The notes under the pieces: model-generated
The model's database searches: none
Seen by the model: the letters and a program-made list of their open reading frames with translations, nothing else
Told to the model about the DNA's origin: nothing
Shown: one piece after another, positions 38,402-48,053 of the stretch
How the letters are laid out: every line of letters begins with the position of its first letter
How positions within the stretch are numbered: position 1 is the stretch's first letter
Made by a program: the position numbers and the translations under genes
Source of the DNA: Botrimarina colliarenosi
GTDB lineage: Bacteria > Planctomycetota > Planctomycetia > Pirellulales > Lacipirellulaceae
Length of the DNA stretch: 64,000 bases
Direction of reading: 5' to 3'
Assembly (NCBI RefSeq): GCF_007859955.1
Contig: NZ_SJPR01000001.1
Coordinates: 1,369,590 to 1,433,589 of the forward strand

Positions 38402-40219
38402 CTAATGCTGCAGGATGAATTCGTTGCTATTGAGCAGCGCCCACCACACGTCGCGGAGCGCCTCGGCGGCGTTCCCTTTCCGGGCGACGAGCAACTGGTT
38501 GCAGACGGCGAGTTCCTTGCGGTCGGGCTTCCGCGCCAGGGCCGCCAAGTAAAGCTTCTCGACGCGGTCGGCGTTCGACAGCGATCGGTCCGCGGCGATC
38601 GACGACAGGAACCCGGCCGGCTTCTTCTCAGCATAGTCGCCCGCCGCGGCGGACTTCTTCTTCATCTCGACCCAACCGAGTTCGGTCGCCCGCCGCACGA
38701 GCTCGCTGTTCATCATCGCCAGCGACTGGGGGATCGATCCGTTGAACGACGTCGCCTCACCATTCTCGTCGTTGCCGAAGGCGGTGGCGAACTGCCGCGT
38801 CCAGCGCCGGCGGGCCTCGTCGCGGCGGTCGTCGGAGAGGGCCTCGTCGGCTCGGGTGGCGGTGATCAGCGATTCGTAGATCTGCTCGGCAGAGAGTTGG
38901 CGAAGGTAGAACCGGGTGAATAGCGGCGGCTGGCCGAGCGATGGCTCGTCGTCTTGGTTCGATCGCCCCGCCATGCTGTCAAGGCCGTAGGCGTCGCTGA
39001 GGACGATCCATCGAGAGAGGCGAAGCAGGTCGTAGTCCGCGTCGCGGAACGCCGTGGCGAGGGTCGCCATCAGGTCGGGATGCGACGGCGGGTTGTGGGC
39101 GCCCATGTCGTCGACCGGCCGGGTGAAGCCGTAGCCGAAGAAGCGGCCCCACTCGCGGTTCACCGCCGAGCGGGCGAAGTCGGGCGACTCGGCGATGAAG
39201 CCGGCGAGCTCCTCGCGGCGATTCACTAGCGCCAGCCGGCCGCTGTCGCCGTAGTCGTGGCCCCGCTCGAGGAACACGTCGTGCAGCGAATTCCCATCGA
39301 TGAAGACCGGGTAGGCGACCTTCAGCTTGCCGTTGCGGAGTTCGTAGTACGTCTCGGCGGCGTCGGCCTGGCCCGGCAGGCTCGCCAGCGCCGCCATCCG
39401 GTCGCGTCCTTCGCCGTAGAAGTCGCGGTCGACGATACGGGCCTTGGGGCGGTCGTCTTCGTCGTCGCGGACGCGCTCGGCGCGGGTCTGGCGGAAGAAG
39501 GCGGCGAGCTCCCAGAACTGGTTCTGACGCCCCTCGTTGAAAGGGTGGTTGTGGCACTGGGTGCACTGCACCGAAACGCCCAGGAACAGCTGCGCTGTCT
39601 TGGCGGTCGCTTGCACGCCGTTCTCGTCCATCTTGTCGGCGAGGTAGTTGGCGGCCGGGTTGTGGTCGTCGTCCTCGGGTCGGACGCTGCCGCTGGCGGT
39701 CACCATTTCGCGCATGAGCTGGTCGAGGGGCCGGTTTTCGGCAAAGGCCACACGGAGGTACTTCTCGAACGGCTCGCGCACCGCGAGGGAGTTCCGCCCG
39801 CCGCCGGTACGGCCGATCAACAAGTTGGCCCACTCGGTGGCCCGCCAGCGGGCGTGTTCGTCGCGGTAGGAATCGCCCAACAGCCGATCGACGAGCCACC
39901 GCCGCCGTGACTTGGCGGCCTGGGCGACAAAGGCCTCGAGCTCATCGATCGTGGGGATCCGTCCCACCAGGTCGAGATAGACCCGCCGCGCCCAAGCGCC
40001 GTCCGGCGCGGGCTTCGAAGGGGTGACGCCCGAGTCACGCCAACTGGCGCTGAGTGACTTGTTGATGGCGGCAACGATTTGCGCGTCGTCGACCTTGGCG
40101 TCGCTGACGGCGTCTTGAGCGGTGGCCGCAAGGCATCTTGCTTCGCCGAGTACCGCAACCGCCGCGACGAGCGTCACGGTCTGGCAGAGCGTCCGGAAAA
40201 GAGCTGACGCATGCGTCAT
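38402..40219 (-). CDS. DUF1549/DUF1553 secreted protein
   Basis: 605 residues from ATG 40219; the frame is open further to 40306. Signal peptide about 1-32 (ends with LGEARCLAATAQ). The DUF1549 part has SKPAPDGAWARRVYLDLVGR, FVAQAAKSRRRWLVDRLL and the single haem-type motif CTQCHNHPFNE. The DUF1553 part has the NREWGRFFGYGFTRPVDDMG and SEDYG-like LSDAYGLDS blocks. Usually encoded together with DUF1501 and exported; proposed to bind haem c and perhaps to act on sulfated or uronic glycans, but this is not proven. Confidence 0.93.
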   Translation of the reverse strand: MTHASALFRTLCQTVTLVAAVAVLGEARCLAATAQDAVSDAKVDDAQIVAAINKSLSASWRDSGVTPSKPAPDGAWARRVYLDLVGRIPTIDELEAFVAQAAKSRRRWLVDRLLGDSYRDEHARWRATEWANLLIGRTGGGRNSLAVREPFEKYLRVAFAENRPLDQLMREMVTASGSVRPEDDDHNPAANYLADKMDENGVQATAKTAQLFLGVSVQCTQCHNHPFNEGRQNQFWELAAFFRQTRAERVRDDEDDRPKARIVDRDFYGEGRDRMAALASLPGQADAAETYYELRNGKLKVAYPVFIDGNSLHDVFLERGHDYGDSGRLALVNRREELAGFIAESPDFARSAVNREWGRFFGYGFTRPVDDMGAHNPPSHPDLMATLATAFRDADYDLLRLSRWIVLSDAYGLDSMAGRSNQDDEPSLGQPPLFTRFYLRQLSAEQIYESLITATRADEALSDDRRDEARRRWTRQFATAFGNDENGEATSFNGSIPQSLAMMNSELVRRATELGWVEMKKKSAAAGDYAEKKPAGFLSSIAADRSLSNADRVEKLYLAALARKPDRKELAVCNQLLVARKGNAAEALRDVWWALLNSNEFILQH

Positions 40220-41112
40220 CGGCAGCCGTCCTGAGAAGAGCGAAACGAACGCCTCACTAGCAATTCTAACCTTCAACCCGCCGTCGAACGAAGCTAACCC
40301 CAACATTGCCCGCTGATCAGACGAATGCGGCCGAACTACCGACCACCTGTCTGGCTAGTTATTCAACCGCCGGAGCCGCCATCGGCGCCGCCCCGAATGG
40401 GTTCCGGTCGAAGGAGTGCAATCCGGTCGAGTCGACGCCGTTGAGTTGGCTGGGGCGCGTCTTGGTGATGACGCTCTCCCCCTTTCGATTCGCCAAGAGT
40501 TCGATAGTTATCGCCCCAGCGAATGGCGTGGTTCGTCTCGAAGTGCGGCAGAATTGCCCATTGTATCGAAACGATGCGTATCAAAACGCAACAGGCGGGC
40601 TGGGGTCGCCTGTTCCAACGACCCCAAGCCCGCCCGTGTTGTCCAGAATCAAAGCCGACCATTAGCAGGGTACGGCGGCCCGCCTTTGGTCGTAACCTCT
40701 TCTCCGTTAAGGGATTCCGTCAACAGTTGCGATAGCCTCTTTGTCCGCCGGCCCCTGAGCGCCTCTTCTCATTCCGGCCCATGACTAGCTGTCGGGGACC
40801 CGGTGGGTTACCTGCTGACAACTACAAGTAATGCAATCACTGTGCCAAACATTGCAGGTGGATTGCCCCTTCGCATGAGATCGATGTGATTGCGGTTGGC
40901 GTCAATTGGATACCATTTGCGGCGCGGCCGGCGATGCGATTTGAGGGCTCGGACGCGACACAAAGTCCCTCAGGGAAGGAAGTTGCCGTTCCGAGGGGGC
41001 CGTTCGGCGCCGTTGCTGCGTATTGAGAACTGGCGAATACACGGCACGATCCAGGTAGGGTCGGCCTGGCCAGGCATGGCGCCGCCGCGGCGCCCGAAGG
41101 AGAACCCAAACC
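40220..41112. other. Intergenic region, 893 bp
   Basis: The longest non-coding stretch in the window. A strong near-perfect hairpin lies at 40590-40640 (AACAGGCGGGCTGGGGTCG and its complement; two 1-base bulges). From 40700 to 40870 the DNA is clearly lower in GC. Open frames here are short and their composition is not protein-like. The right end should hold the promoter of the Gly/Tyr-rich gene. Confidence 0.45.
40590..40640. terminator. Strong hairpin without clear T-tract
   Basis: Arms 40590-40608 and 40619-40640 with a 10-base loop. No T-run follows on plus, so its role as a terminator is uncertain; it is far (370 bp) from the nearest gene end. Confidence 0.4.
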
Positions 41113-41442
41113 ATGTTGCGTTCGAAGAAAAACCTGCTGAAACGATCGTTTGCCGTTATCGCGATGCTCGCCATCGGCGGCCTGGTGACCCTCGGAGGAG
41201 CGTCCGAGGCGCAAGCCCGCCACGGCTGTGGAGGGTACGGCTACGGCGGCGGCTATGGCGGCGGCGGATACGGCCACCACGTGAGCCACTACGGTGGTTA
41301 CGGCGGCGGATATGGCCGCAGCGCCGTGATCGTCGCGCCGGGCTACGGGTACGGAGGCGGCTACGGCTACCGTGGCGGCTACGGGGTTGGCTACGGCAGC
41401 TATTACGGCGGCCGTGGCGTGTCGATCGGCTTTGGCTTCTGA
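41113..41442 (+). CDS. Gly/Tyr-rich secreted low-complexity protein
   Basis: 109 residues. A lysine-rich N-terminus and hydrophobic segment (FAVIAMLAIGGLVTLGG) make a signal peptide with likely cleavage near SEAQA-RHG. The mature part is about 70 residues of GYGGGY-type repeats with a few His and Arg, ending VSIGFGF. Such chains occur in sticky surface or extracellular matrix proteins and in eggshell-like structural proteins. No enzyme motif. A good terminator follows at 41473. Confidence 0.75.
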   Translation: MLRSKKNLLKRSFAVIAMLAIGGLVTLGGASEAQARHGCGGYGYGGGYGGGGYGHHVSHYGGYGGGYGRSAVIVAPGYGYGGGYGYRGGYGVGYGSYYGGRGVSIGFGF

Positions 41443-41472
41443 GAGCTCGGCCGGCGCCCGCGTTCAAGGTTA

Positions 41473-41517
41473 AGACCGGTAGGGCGACGCTCCATTGCGT
41501 TCCCTACTGGTCTTTGT
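41473..41517 (+). terminator. Intrinsic terminator of the Gly/Tyr-rich gene
   Basis: 12-bp near-perfect stem AGACCGGTAGGG (41473-41484) with CCCTACTGGTCT (41502-41513), followed by TTGTTTG. It also faces the convergent sdhB gene. Confidence 0.7.
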
Positions 41518-41587
41518 TTGTGCAGTAGCTGCAGTGCGATTTGCGTCGCCGACCTTCTCGATACGAGGGGTCGATCAAATCGCTCGC

Positions 41588-42439
41588 TCAACGATCGAAG
41601 AGCTTCTTGATCGAGTAGACGGTCACCTGCCGACCCGCCCTGGCGATCGACTTCGTGAGCGGAATATCTTTGGGGCAGACCGCCACGCAATTTTGGGCGT
41701 TGCCGCAGGCCGCGACGCCGCCAGGACCCATGAGGGAATCGAGCCGCTTGTCGGCGAGCATCTTGCCCGTGCCGTGGTCGTTGAAAAGGATCGCTTGGCT
41801 GATCGCTTGGGCGCCGAGGAAGCCCGTGTCGTAGGCGGCGGTCTTCCGAGCTGCGTACGAGTCGTCCGTTTCGCCCGGCTTCCGCTCCAGCTCGATCTTG
41901 GTGTACTGCGGGCACGCGTCGAGGCAGCAGCCGCACGTCATGCACTCCGACAGCGGGTAACGCGACTCTTGCGAGTCTTGCGATTCCTTCGGGCCGGCGC
42001 CGCGGTCGAGGTAATCGTCGACCGGCACCCACGCCTGCACGCGCTCGAGCGCGCGAAACATCCGGTCGCGATCGACGACGAGGTCGCGGAGCACCGGGAA
42101 TTTCGCCATCGGACGCAGCTCGATCTCGCCGGGCGTCTCTTCGAGCAACTTATCGACCAACGCCGAGCAGCTCTGACGGACGCGGCCGTTGATCACCATG
42201 GTGCAGGCGCCACAGACCTCTTCGAGGCAGTTGCAGTCCCAGGCGACGGGGGACGTTTTTTCACCCGCGGCCGTCTTCGCCATCCGTGCGATCTTTTGCA
42301 GCACGCTGATGACGTTGAGGTTCGGCTCGTAGGGGATGCGGAACCTCTCCCAACGGGTCGGCTTGCCGGGGGCGTCCTGCCGCTGGACGCGGACGTCGAA
42401 CGTGGAGGGACGGGCGTAGTCTTTATTCGGGGCGATCAT
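41588..42439 (-). CDS. sdhB: Succinate dehydrogenase iron-sulfur subunit
   Basis: 283 residues. 2Fe-2S ligands in CNCLEEVCGACTM plus the distal Cys in GRVRQSCSAL; 4Fe-4S ligands in CMTCGCCLDACP; 3Fe-4S and final ligands in CGNAQNCVAVCPKDIPL. It passes electrons from the FAD in SdhA to quinone at the membrane. Length and motif order fit the SdhB/FrdB of the SdhCAB type with two-haem cytochrome b. Unlike usual operons it is not directly after sdhA: an opposite-strand gene sits between, so sdhB probably has its own promoter. Confidence 0.95.
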   Translation of the reverse strand: MIAPNKDYARPSTFDVRVQRQDAPGKPTRWERFRIPYEPNLNVISVLQKIARMAKTAAGEKTSPVAWDCNCLEEVCGACTMVINGRVRQSCSALVDKLLEETPGEIELRPMAKFPVLRDLVVDRDRMFRALERVQAWVPVDDYLDRGAGPKESQDSQESRYPLSECMTCGCCLDACPQYTKIELERKPGETDDSYAARKTAAYDTGFLGAQAISQAILFNDHGTGKMLADKRLDSLMGPGGVAACGNAQNCVAVCPKDIPLTKSIARAGRQVTVYSIKKLFDR

Positions 42440-42694
42440 GCGGGCGCCGAAGGGGGCATGCGGTTCGTCGTTAGCCGGCTCCGTGAGGGAGCGGCTTCTC
42501 AGGCAATTTAGGGCGTCGGGCCGGCGACCGCCAGAGACGACGCCCGTCTGTCTATCGCGGTTAACCGTTGCGCGGCGGTAGTTTTAACGAGGTCAACGGC
42601 CGCAAGATTTGGAACCGAGGCCCTCTAAAGTGTACGATCCGGCCGGCGTGAGCCTTGCTCTGCCCCCCGCCGTCCGCCGACCGGAGCCCACCTC

Positions 42695-43030
42695 ATGGCG
42701 AAGAAGACCGCTAAGAAAGCCGCCGCCCCGAAGCCCGCCGCCGAAAAAGCCACCAAGCAGGTCCCGCCGACGCCCACCGCGGCGCCGGTCACGACCAAAG
42801 TGACGCCAGCAGCGGCGCCGGCCGCCTATTCCAGTGACGCGATCGGCTACGCGGCTGGCGACGTCTGGGGCGCTTTGCACGGCAAGGGCTGGCAGACCCT
42901 CGCGGCCGTGAAAAAAGCGTCGGACTGCCCCGCTGACCTAACGCTCATGGCGGTCGGTTGGCTGGCGCGAGAGGGGAAGCTCGACTTCGCCGTCAGCGGC
43001 CGCTCGGTGAAGGTGACGCTCAAGGGCTGA
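42695..43030 (+). CDS. Winged helix-turn-helix protein (DUF2582 family)
   Basis: 111 residues. A lysine/alanine/proline-rich, histone-like N-terminal tail (about 1-45, KKTAKKAAAPKPAAEK) precedes the compact domain YAAGDVWGALHGKGWQTLAA, LMAVGWLAREGKLDF, which fits DUF2582: a small winged helix found in many anaerobes and planctomycetes with no known ligand. It lies on the opposite strand between sdhA and sdhB, convergent with sdhA (55 bp apart). It might bind DNA or RNA non-specifically through its tail. Confidence 0.8.
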   Translation: MAKKTAKKAAAPKPAAEKATKQVPPTPTAAPVTTKVTPAAAPAAYSSDAIGYAAGDVWGALHGKGWQTLAAVKKASDCPADLTLMAVGWLAREGKLDFAVSGRSVKVTLKG

Positions 43031-43085
43031 CACGCCCGCAGCGGCCGTCGTTAAGCCGTGACCCGTCGTTCACCGTGACCCGTCG

Positions 43086-45074
43086 CTAAGCCAACGCCGG
43101 TTCCCGCTTCGCGGCGGCGTCCTTGGCGGCCTGGCGTTCTTTCCAGACTTCTTCGATCATCTCGGCGCCCACCAGGCCGTAGAGCCGCGGCCGGGGCGGG
43201 ATCAGCGAGGTGTCGACCTCTTCGTAGGTTATCGACGGCTCGCCGGCGTCGTCGAAGGTGGCGATCGTGGTCTTGAGCCACTTCTCGTTCTTCGCCTGGA
43301 AGGCGTCGCACCACTTCTCGGCCTGGCGCCTGCGCTCGGTGGGGTCGTCCGACGAGAGGCCCGGCATCGTAAAGTCGGGCTTGAAGTGGGCGCCCCGGCA
43401 CTCGTCCCGCTGCAGCGCGCCACGGAGGATCGCTTTGGCGATGGGGAACATGTCGCGGAGCGCCTTGGTGAAGACCACGTTTTGGTTCGTCCAGGCTCCG
43501 GTGTCGGAGAGGCTGCAGCGCTGGGCCCGCTCGCAGAGCTCGCCGACCTTGGTGAGGGCGGCCTCGATCTGGTCGTTGCGACGCACCACGGTGGCGGCCT
43601 TGGTCATCTCTTCGCCGAGCAGGTGGTGGATCTCATAGGGGTTCTCGTCGCCGTCGCCCGCCTGCTTCAGCAGGGCGTCGTGCTCCGCCTGCTTGGCGGC
43701 CACGGCGCCGGCGTGCAGCGAGTCAAACTTGGCGTCGGTCGAGCTCGCCTGCAACGATCCGATCAACTTCTCGATGCCCGGCGCCGCGAAGAGGCCGGTG
43801 AAGATGCAGGAGAGCAACGAGTTGGCGCCGAGCCGATTGGCGCCGTGGTAGTGGTAGTCGCACTCGCCCATGGCGTAGAGCCCGGGGATGTCCGTCTGCT
43901 GGTTGCGGGGGTTCTCGGCTTCGAGGCCCCCCTCCCGGCTGCGCGCGTAGTCGGCCCAGAGGCCGCCCATGATGTAGTGGACGGCCGGGAAGATCTTCAT
44001 CGGGACGTCGCGCGGATTGTCGCCCTGGAACTTCTCGTAGATGTTGAGGATGCCGCCGAGCTTGCGGTCGAGCTCCTCCCGGGGGATGTGCGTCAGGTCG
44101 AGATAGACGCACTGCTTGTCGGCTTCGACCGAGAGGCCGCCGTTGACGCAGACGTCGAAGATCTCGCGCGTGGCGATGTCACGCGGCACGAGGTTGCCGT
44201 ACTCGGGGTAGCGTTCTTCGAGGAAGTAGTAGCGTTCGCCCTCGGGGATTTCGCGCGGCGCCCGAGGGTCGTGCGGCTTGCGCGGGACCCAAACGCGTCC
44301 CCCTTCGCCACGGGCCGATTCGCTCATCAGCCGCAGCTTGTCGGCGCCCGGGATCGCTGTGGGGTGCACCTGGATGAATTCGGGGTTGGCGTAGCGGGCC
44401 CCGGCGCGGATGCAGCGGCTGGCGGCCGAACCGTTGCACGCCATCGACATGGTGCTGCGGCCGTAGATCAACCCACAGCCGCCCGAGGCGACCACGACGG
44501 CGTCGGCCTTGAACGAGCGGATCTGCATCGTGACGAGGTTTTGCGCCACCGCGCCGCGGCAGCGGCCTTCGTCGTCGACGATCGGACCGAGGAAGTCCCA
44601 CCCCTCGTGCATCGTGACGAGCCCGGCGGCCTTGTGGCGGCGGACCTGCTCGTCGAGGGCGTACAGCAGCTGCTGGCCCGTTGTGGCGCCGGCGAACGAC
44701 GTCCGCTTGAACAACGTGCCGCCGAACCGGCGTTGATCGCGGAAGCCTTCTTGGGTGCGGTTGAACGGCACGCCGAGGCGGTCCATCAGCTCGATGATCT
44801 TCGGAGCGGCGTACGCCATCTCCTTGACCGGTGGCTGGTGCTGGAGGAAGTCGCCGCCGTAGACGGTGTCGTCCAGGTGGAGCCACTCGTCGTCACCCTG
44901 CTGGCGTGTCAGGTCGTTGACGCTGTTGATGCCACCCTGGGCGCAGGCGCTGTGGGAGCGTTTGACGGGGACGAGGCTCACCAGGTCGACGCTCACGCCA
45001 TTCTCGGCGAGCTTCATCGTGCAAGCCAAGCCGGCGAGTCCGCCACCGACCACAAGAACGCGTTTTTGAGCCAT
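43086..45074 (-). CDS. sdhA: Succinate dehydrogenase flavoprotein subunit
   Basis: 662 residues. FAD-binding VLVVGGGLAGLACTMKLAEN; HSACAQGGINS with the covalent-FAD His; substrate site and active-site Arg in the region GAKYANPEFIQVHPTAI-like GARYANPEFIQVHPTA and RGEGGRVWVPRK; and GGLWADYARSREGGL, NRLGANSLLSC. It oxidises succinate to fumarate. Length is normal for SdhA of the Bacillus/epsilon type. Upstream lies sdhC on the same strand, 97 bp away. Confidence 0.96.
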   Translation of the reverse strand: MAQKRVLVVGGGLAGLACTMKLAENGVSVDLVSLVPVKRSHSACAQGGINSVNDLTRQQGDDEWLHLDDTVYGGDFLQHQPPVKEMAYAAPKIIELMDRLGVPFNRTQEGFRDQRRFGGTLFKRTSFAGATTGQQLLYALDEQVRRHKAAGLVTMHEGWDFLGPIVDDEGRCRGAVAQNLVTMQIRSFKADAVVVASGGCGLIYGRSTMSMACNGSAASRCIRAGARYANPEFIQVHPTAIPGADKLRLMSESARGEGGRVWVPRKPHDPRAPREIPEGERYYFLEERYPEYGNLVPRDIATREIFDVCVNGGLSVEADKQCVYLDLTHIPREELDRKLGGILNIYEKFQGDNPRDVPMKIFPAVHYIMGGLWADYARSREGGLEAENPRNQQTDIPGLYAMGECDYHYHGANRLGANSLLSCIFTGLFAAPGIEKLIGSLQASSTDAKFDSLHAGAVAAKQAEHDALLKQAGDGDENPYEIHHLLGEEMTKAATVVRRNDQIEAALTKVGELCERAQRCSLSDTGAWTNQNVVFTKALRDMFPIAKAILRGALQRDECRGAHFKPDFTMPGLSSDDPTERRRQAEKWCDAFQAKNEKWLKTTIATFDDAGEPSITYEEVDTSLIPPRPRLYGLVGAEMIEEVWKERQAAKDAAAKREPALA

Positions 45075-45171
45075 ATTCGATTCGGCTGGTTAGAGCTGTC
45101 AGCAGGGGCAATTTGGCGAGCGTGGCCAGGGCGAGCGGCGAGCGGCGAGCACAACGCATCGCGGCGTCGGC

Positions 45172-46023
45172 CTATTCCTCGGCGTCGGCGTTTTCAGCGG
45201 GCTCTTCTTCGACCTCGTCGTGGGCTTTCTTGTGCGAATCGGCCGCGACGAGCCCCTGTTCGACTCGGGAGTTGAACATCTTGTCCTCGATCTGCCGGGC
45301 CTGCTCGAAGCCTTCGCCCGAGCCGACAGCGATCATGCCGCCCAGCGCCGAGAACCCAACCGCAAGAAGCCCCAGTCCGAAAACACCGCAGACGTAGAGG
45401 GCTTTCTGTTGGGCCTTCTCGCTGGTCCAAACGCCCCACGTGATGCCCATGGTCCAGAGGCCGTTGGCCAGGTGGAAGACGCTCGCCGTGATCCCGAGGG
45501 CGTAGAAGGCGATGATCAGCGGGTTTTGCAGCGCGGCGCCGGCGGTCGACGGGGCGTTGTAGGGGCGGAACTGGTGCCCTCCCAGCGGCTCGGCCGCGGC
45601 CAGCCACCAGTCGAACTGGAACCAGCCGTGCATGTGGAAGACGTGGTAGAGAATAAACAGCAGGGCGATCATGCCCGTCGCCCGCTGCAACGTGTACCGC
45701 ACGTTGCTGCCGTAGGCGTAGTGGGTCGTGTTGGGGACGCCGGTCGTGATGATCCAGACCCCCACCGCCGCGTGGAACAGCAGCGGCAGGAAGATAAATA
45801 GCCACTCGACCAGCGGCAGGATCTTCCCGAGGGCGTGGATGCCATAGACGTTCTCCTGGAACGTCTCGGGCCCGTTCAGCACGCTAGCGTTCACCGTCAG
45901 GTGGACGCACATGAAAGCGCCGACGGGTATCAGACCCGAGAGCGAGTGGAGGCGGCGGATGAGGAACTCGTGTCGTTCGAAAAACGACAGGCCAGTGGCC
46001 TTAACGGGCGCAGCGACAGACAC
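45172..46023 (-). CDS. sdhC: Succinate dehydrogenase cytochrome b558 subunit
   Basis: 283 residues, of the long single-subunit type with five predicted membrane helices, for example LSGLIPVGAFMCVHLTVNAS, PLVEWLFIFLPLLFHAAVGV, ATGMIALLFILYHVFHMHGW, NPLIIAFYALGITASVFHLA and VCGVFGLGLLAVGFSALGG. Histidines inside or at helix ends (FERHEFLIRRLHS, CVHL, LLFHAAVG, LYHVFHMH, SVFHLANG) can ligate the two haems. It anchors SdhAB and reduces menaquinone or another quinone. First gene of the sdhC-sdhA unit; the C-terminal tail is acidic. Confidence 0.92.
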   Translation of the reverse strand: MSVAAPVKATGLSFFERHEFLIRRLHSLSGLIPVGAFMCVHLTVNASVLNGPETFQENVYGIHALGKILPLVEWLFIFLPLLFHAAVGVWIITTGVPNTTHYAYGSNVRYTLQRATGMIALLFILYHVFHMHGWFQFDWWLAAAEPLGGHQFRPYNAPSTAGAALQNPLIIAFYALGITASVFHLANGLWTMGITWGVWTSEKAQQKALYVCGVFGLGLLAVGFSALGGMIAVGSGEGFEQARQIEDKMFNSRVEQGLVAADSHKKAHDEVEEEPAENADAEE

Positions 46024-46189
46024 CGGCCAACCCTTCCGTTCGACGTGGCATCGCGGGACAAAACCACCCCGCTAGCGCGCCAACCGAATCGCCGAGCTGG
46101 GGTTTAACGCCCCTGAGTATAGGGGCGCCCCGCCCAACAGCAACACGGCCCCCCTGGCGCCGTGATTGCCCGAGCACCGCGAATCAACG

Positions 46190-46227
46190 CAAAAAAACCG
46201 GGGGGCGTCATTAAGACGCCCCCCGGT
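46190..46227 (-). terminator. Intrinsic terminator of the TPR gene
   Basis: 13-bp perfect stem (46197-46209 with 46215-46227, ACCGGGGGGCGTC), loop ATTAA. The A-run at 46190-46197 becomes the T-tract for leftward transcription. Confidence 0.88.
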
Positions 46228-46257
46228 GCGGTTCGCTATCGATTGCGAGCGAGATAA

Positions 46258-47862
46258 TCAGAGGCCGAGGTTCGCCGCTCGGGCGCGGTACTCGTTGGCC
46301 AACGCCGTCTGGCCACTGTCGGCCAACTCGTTGGCGAGCGACTCGTACGCGGGCCGCAACGTCTTGTCGAACTCGATGGCGTTCATGTAGGACTGGATCG
46401 CCTTCTCGCGCTCGCCGGCCAGCGATTGGGCCTTCCCGCGGCGGTAGTAGTGCATCGCCTCGCTCGGCTCAAGCCGGATCGCCTCGTTCAGGTCGTTGAT
46501 CGCCTTGCGGTAGTCGCCGTGCGAGAGATGGGCCAGTCCGCGGTTGACATAGGCGGGCGTGTAGCGGTCGCTGACAGCGATCGACTCGCCATAAGCCCGG
46601 ATCGCCTCGTTCATGTCGCCGAGCTTGGCCCACGACATGCCCTTCCAGAGATTCGAGCGGGGGCTGTCGAAGTCGATGCTCGCCGCCTGTTCGAAATCGC
46701 GGATCGCGAGCCGTTCTTCGCCCATGAAGTGGAAGCAAATCCCACGGCGGAAGTACGCTTCGCCCTGGTTGGGGTCGAGTTGCAGCAGCTTGCTGAAGGT
46801 CCGAACCGCGTCGGCGAGGTCGCCGTGGAGCCGTTCGGCCACGCCTCGGCGGAACAGGGCGGCGACGCGGATCCCGTCGGTACGGGGGTCCTTCTCGGGG
46901 AGTTCTTCGAGGAGCTTTTCGCAAGTCGCGACGCTGACGGCGTACTTTTCAGTGGCCGCCTCGGCGTCGCCTTCCCGCGCTAGTTCCTTGCCCTGCTCCT
47001 CGTAGACCGAGGCGAGCGTCAGGTAGCCCTGGGCGAACGGCAGGTCTTCCGCCTCGTCCTTGGGCTCGTACTTGGCGATCGCCTGCTCGAGGTTCTTCGC
47101 CGCCTCGGCGTAGTCCTCTTCGATCAGGGCGATTTGGGAGCGCGTGAAGTAAGCCTCGTAGTTGTCAGGCTCGATCGCCAGCGACGCCTCGAGGTCGGCG
47201 TTGGCTTCTTCGAACTTCCGCATCGATCCATACGCCTGGGCGCGGAGCCGCAGGGCTTCGGCTTCTTGGGCTTCCTCGCCTTCGGGCAGGTCTTCTTGAC
47301 CGGCGATGGCGTCGAGGTACTTGGTCAACGCCTTCTCGCCCGGGTCGGACCCGCCGAGCTTGACGAGGGTCTTGCCGTAGTTGAATTGGTACTGGGGGTT
47401 GCTGCGGTTGGCCTGGACCGCCGCTTGGAAGTCGGGAAGGGCCGCCTGATAGGCGTCGACCTTCATGTAGACTTCGCCACGCGTGTTTTGAATCTCGGGC
47501 AGCACCTGAGGCTGCGTCTGGGCGTACTGGATCGCCTTCTTGAGGTCCTCAATCGCGGCCTCGTAGTCTTCGATCTGGGCGTAAGCCTTCGCCCGGAAGA
47601 GCAGCGGGCCCGGAGCGTAGGCGCCGGCTCGCTCGAAAGCATTGACGACGGTGGTGAACGTCGCGGCGGAGGCTTCGTAGTCGCCGTCGGCGAACTGCTG
47701 CTGTCCCTGCTCGAGGAGGGCCTGCAATTGTTCCTGGGCCGAAAGTTCGCCCGTCGCGCCGAGGGCGTCGGCGGCGACATCTTCGTCTTGGGCCAAGGCG
47801 GAAGAAACCGACAGGCCAGAAGCCAACAGGCCAACGGCGAACGAGCGGAAAAGCAGATTCAT
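46258..47862 (-). CDS. Secreted TPR-repeat protein
   Basis: 534 residues with a signal peptide (MNLLFRSFAVGLLASGLSVS, cleaved near ALAQ). From about 40 to the end there are some 12 tetratricopeptide repeats, for example YEAAIEDLKKAIQYAQTQPQ, YFTRSQIALIEEDYAEAAKN, AYVNRGLAHLSHGDYRKAIN and MHYYRRGKAQSLAGEREKAI. TPR arrays bind protein partners; this one is periplasmic or outer-membrane attached with no lipobox. It has a clear terminator and no operon partner. The partner cannot be named. Confidence 0.9.
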   Translation of the reverse strand: MNLLFRSFAVGLLASGLSVSSALAQDEDVAADALGATGELSAQEQLQALLEQGQQQFADGDYEASAATFTTVVNAFERAGAYAPGPLLFRAKAYAQIEDYEAAIEDLKKAIQYAQTQPQVLPEIQNTRGEVYMKVDAYQAALPDFQAAVQANRSNPQYQFNYGKTLVKLGGSDPGEKALTKYLDAIAGQEDLPEGEEAQEAEALRLRAQAYGSMRKFEEANADLEASLAIEPDNYEAYFTRSQIALIEEDYAEAAKNLEQAIAKYEPKDEAEDLPFAQGYLTLASVYEEQGKELAREGDAEAATEKYAVSVATCEKLLEELPEKDPRTDGIRVAALFRRGVAERLHGDLADAVRTFSKLLQLDPNQGEAYFRRGICFHFMGEERLAIRDFEQAASIDFDSPRSNLWKGMSWAKLGDMNEAIRAYGESIAVSDRYTPAYVNRGLAHLSHGDYRKAINDLNEAIRLEPSEAMHYYRRGKAQSLAGEREKAIQSYMNAIEFDKTLRPAYESLANELADSGQTALANEYRARAANLGL

Positions 47863-48053
47863 GACGGACGCCTTAGCGGGAGTTCCGGCGGGAGCCTAAC
47901 GAAGAAGGACTAGGCGACCGCTCCACATTCCCGTGGCGCCGGCCGAGTCCAGACCCCCGAGTCTACCCCCCTGAGACGCGGCGGGCGGGGCTTCGGTTCC
48001 CCTCGCAACGCCATTTAGCGGCGCGGATGTACCGGTTGCGCCAGCTCCGCGGG

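Noticed and set aside
43386..45275. 629-codon open frame antisense to sdhA
   Set aside because: sdhA is unambiguous; the opposite frame is stop-poor only through base composition.
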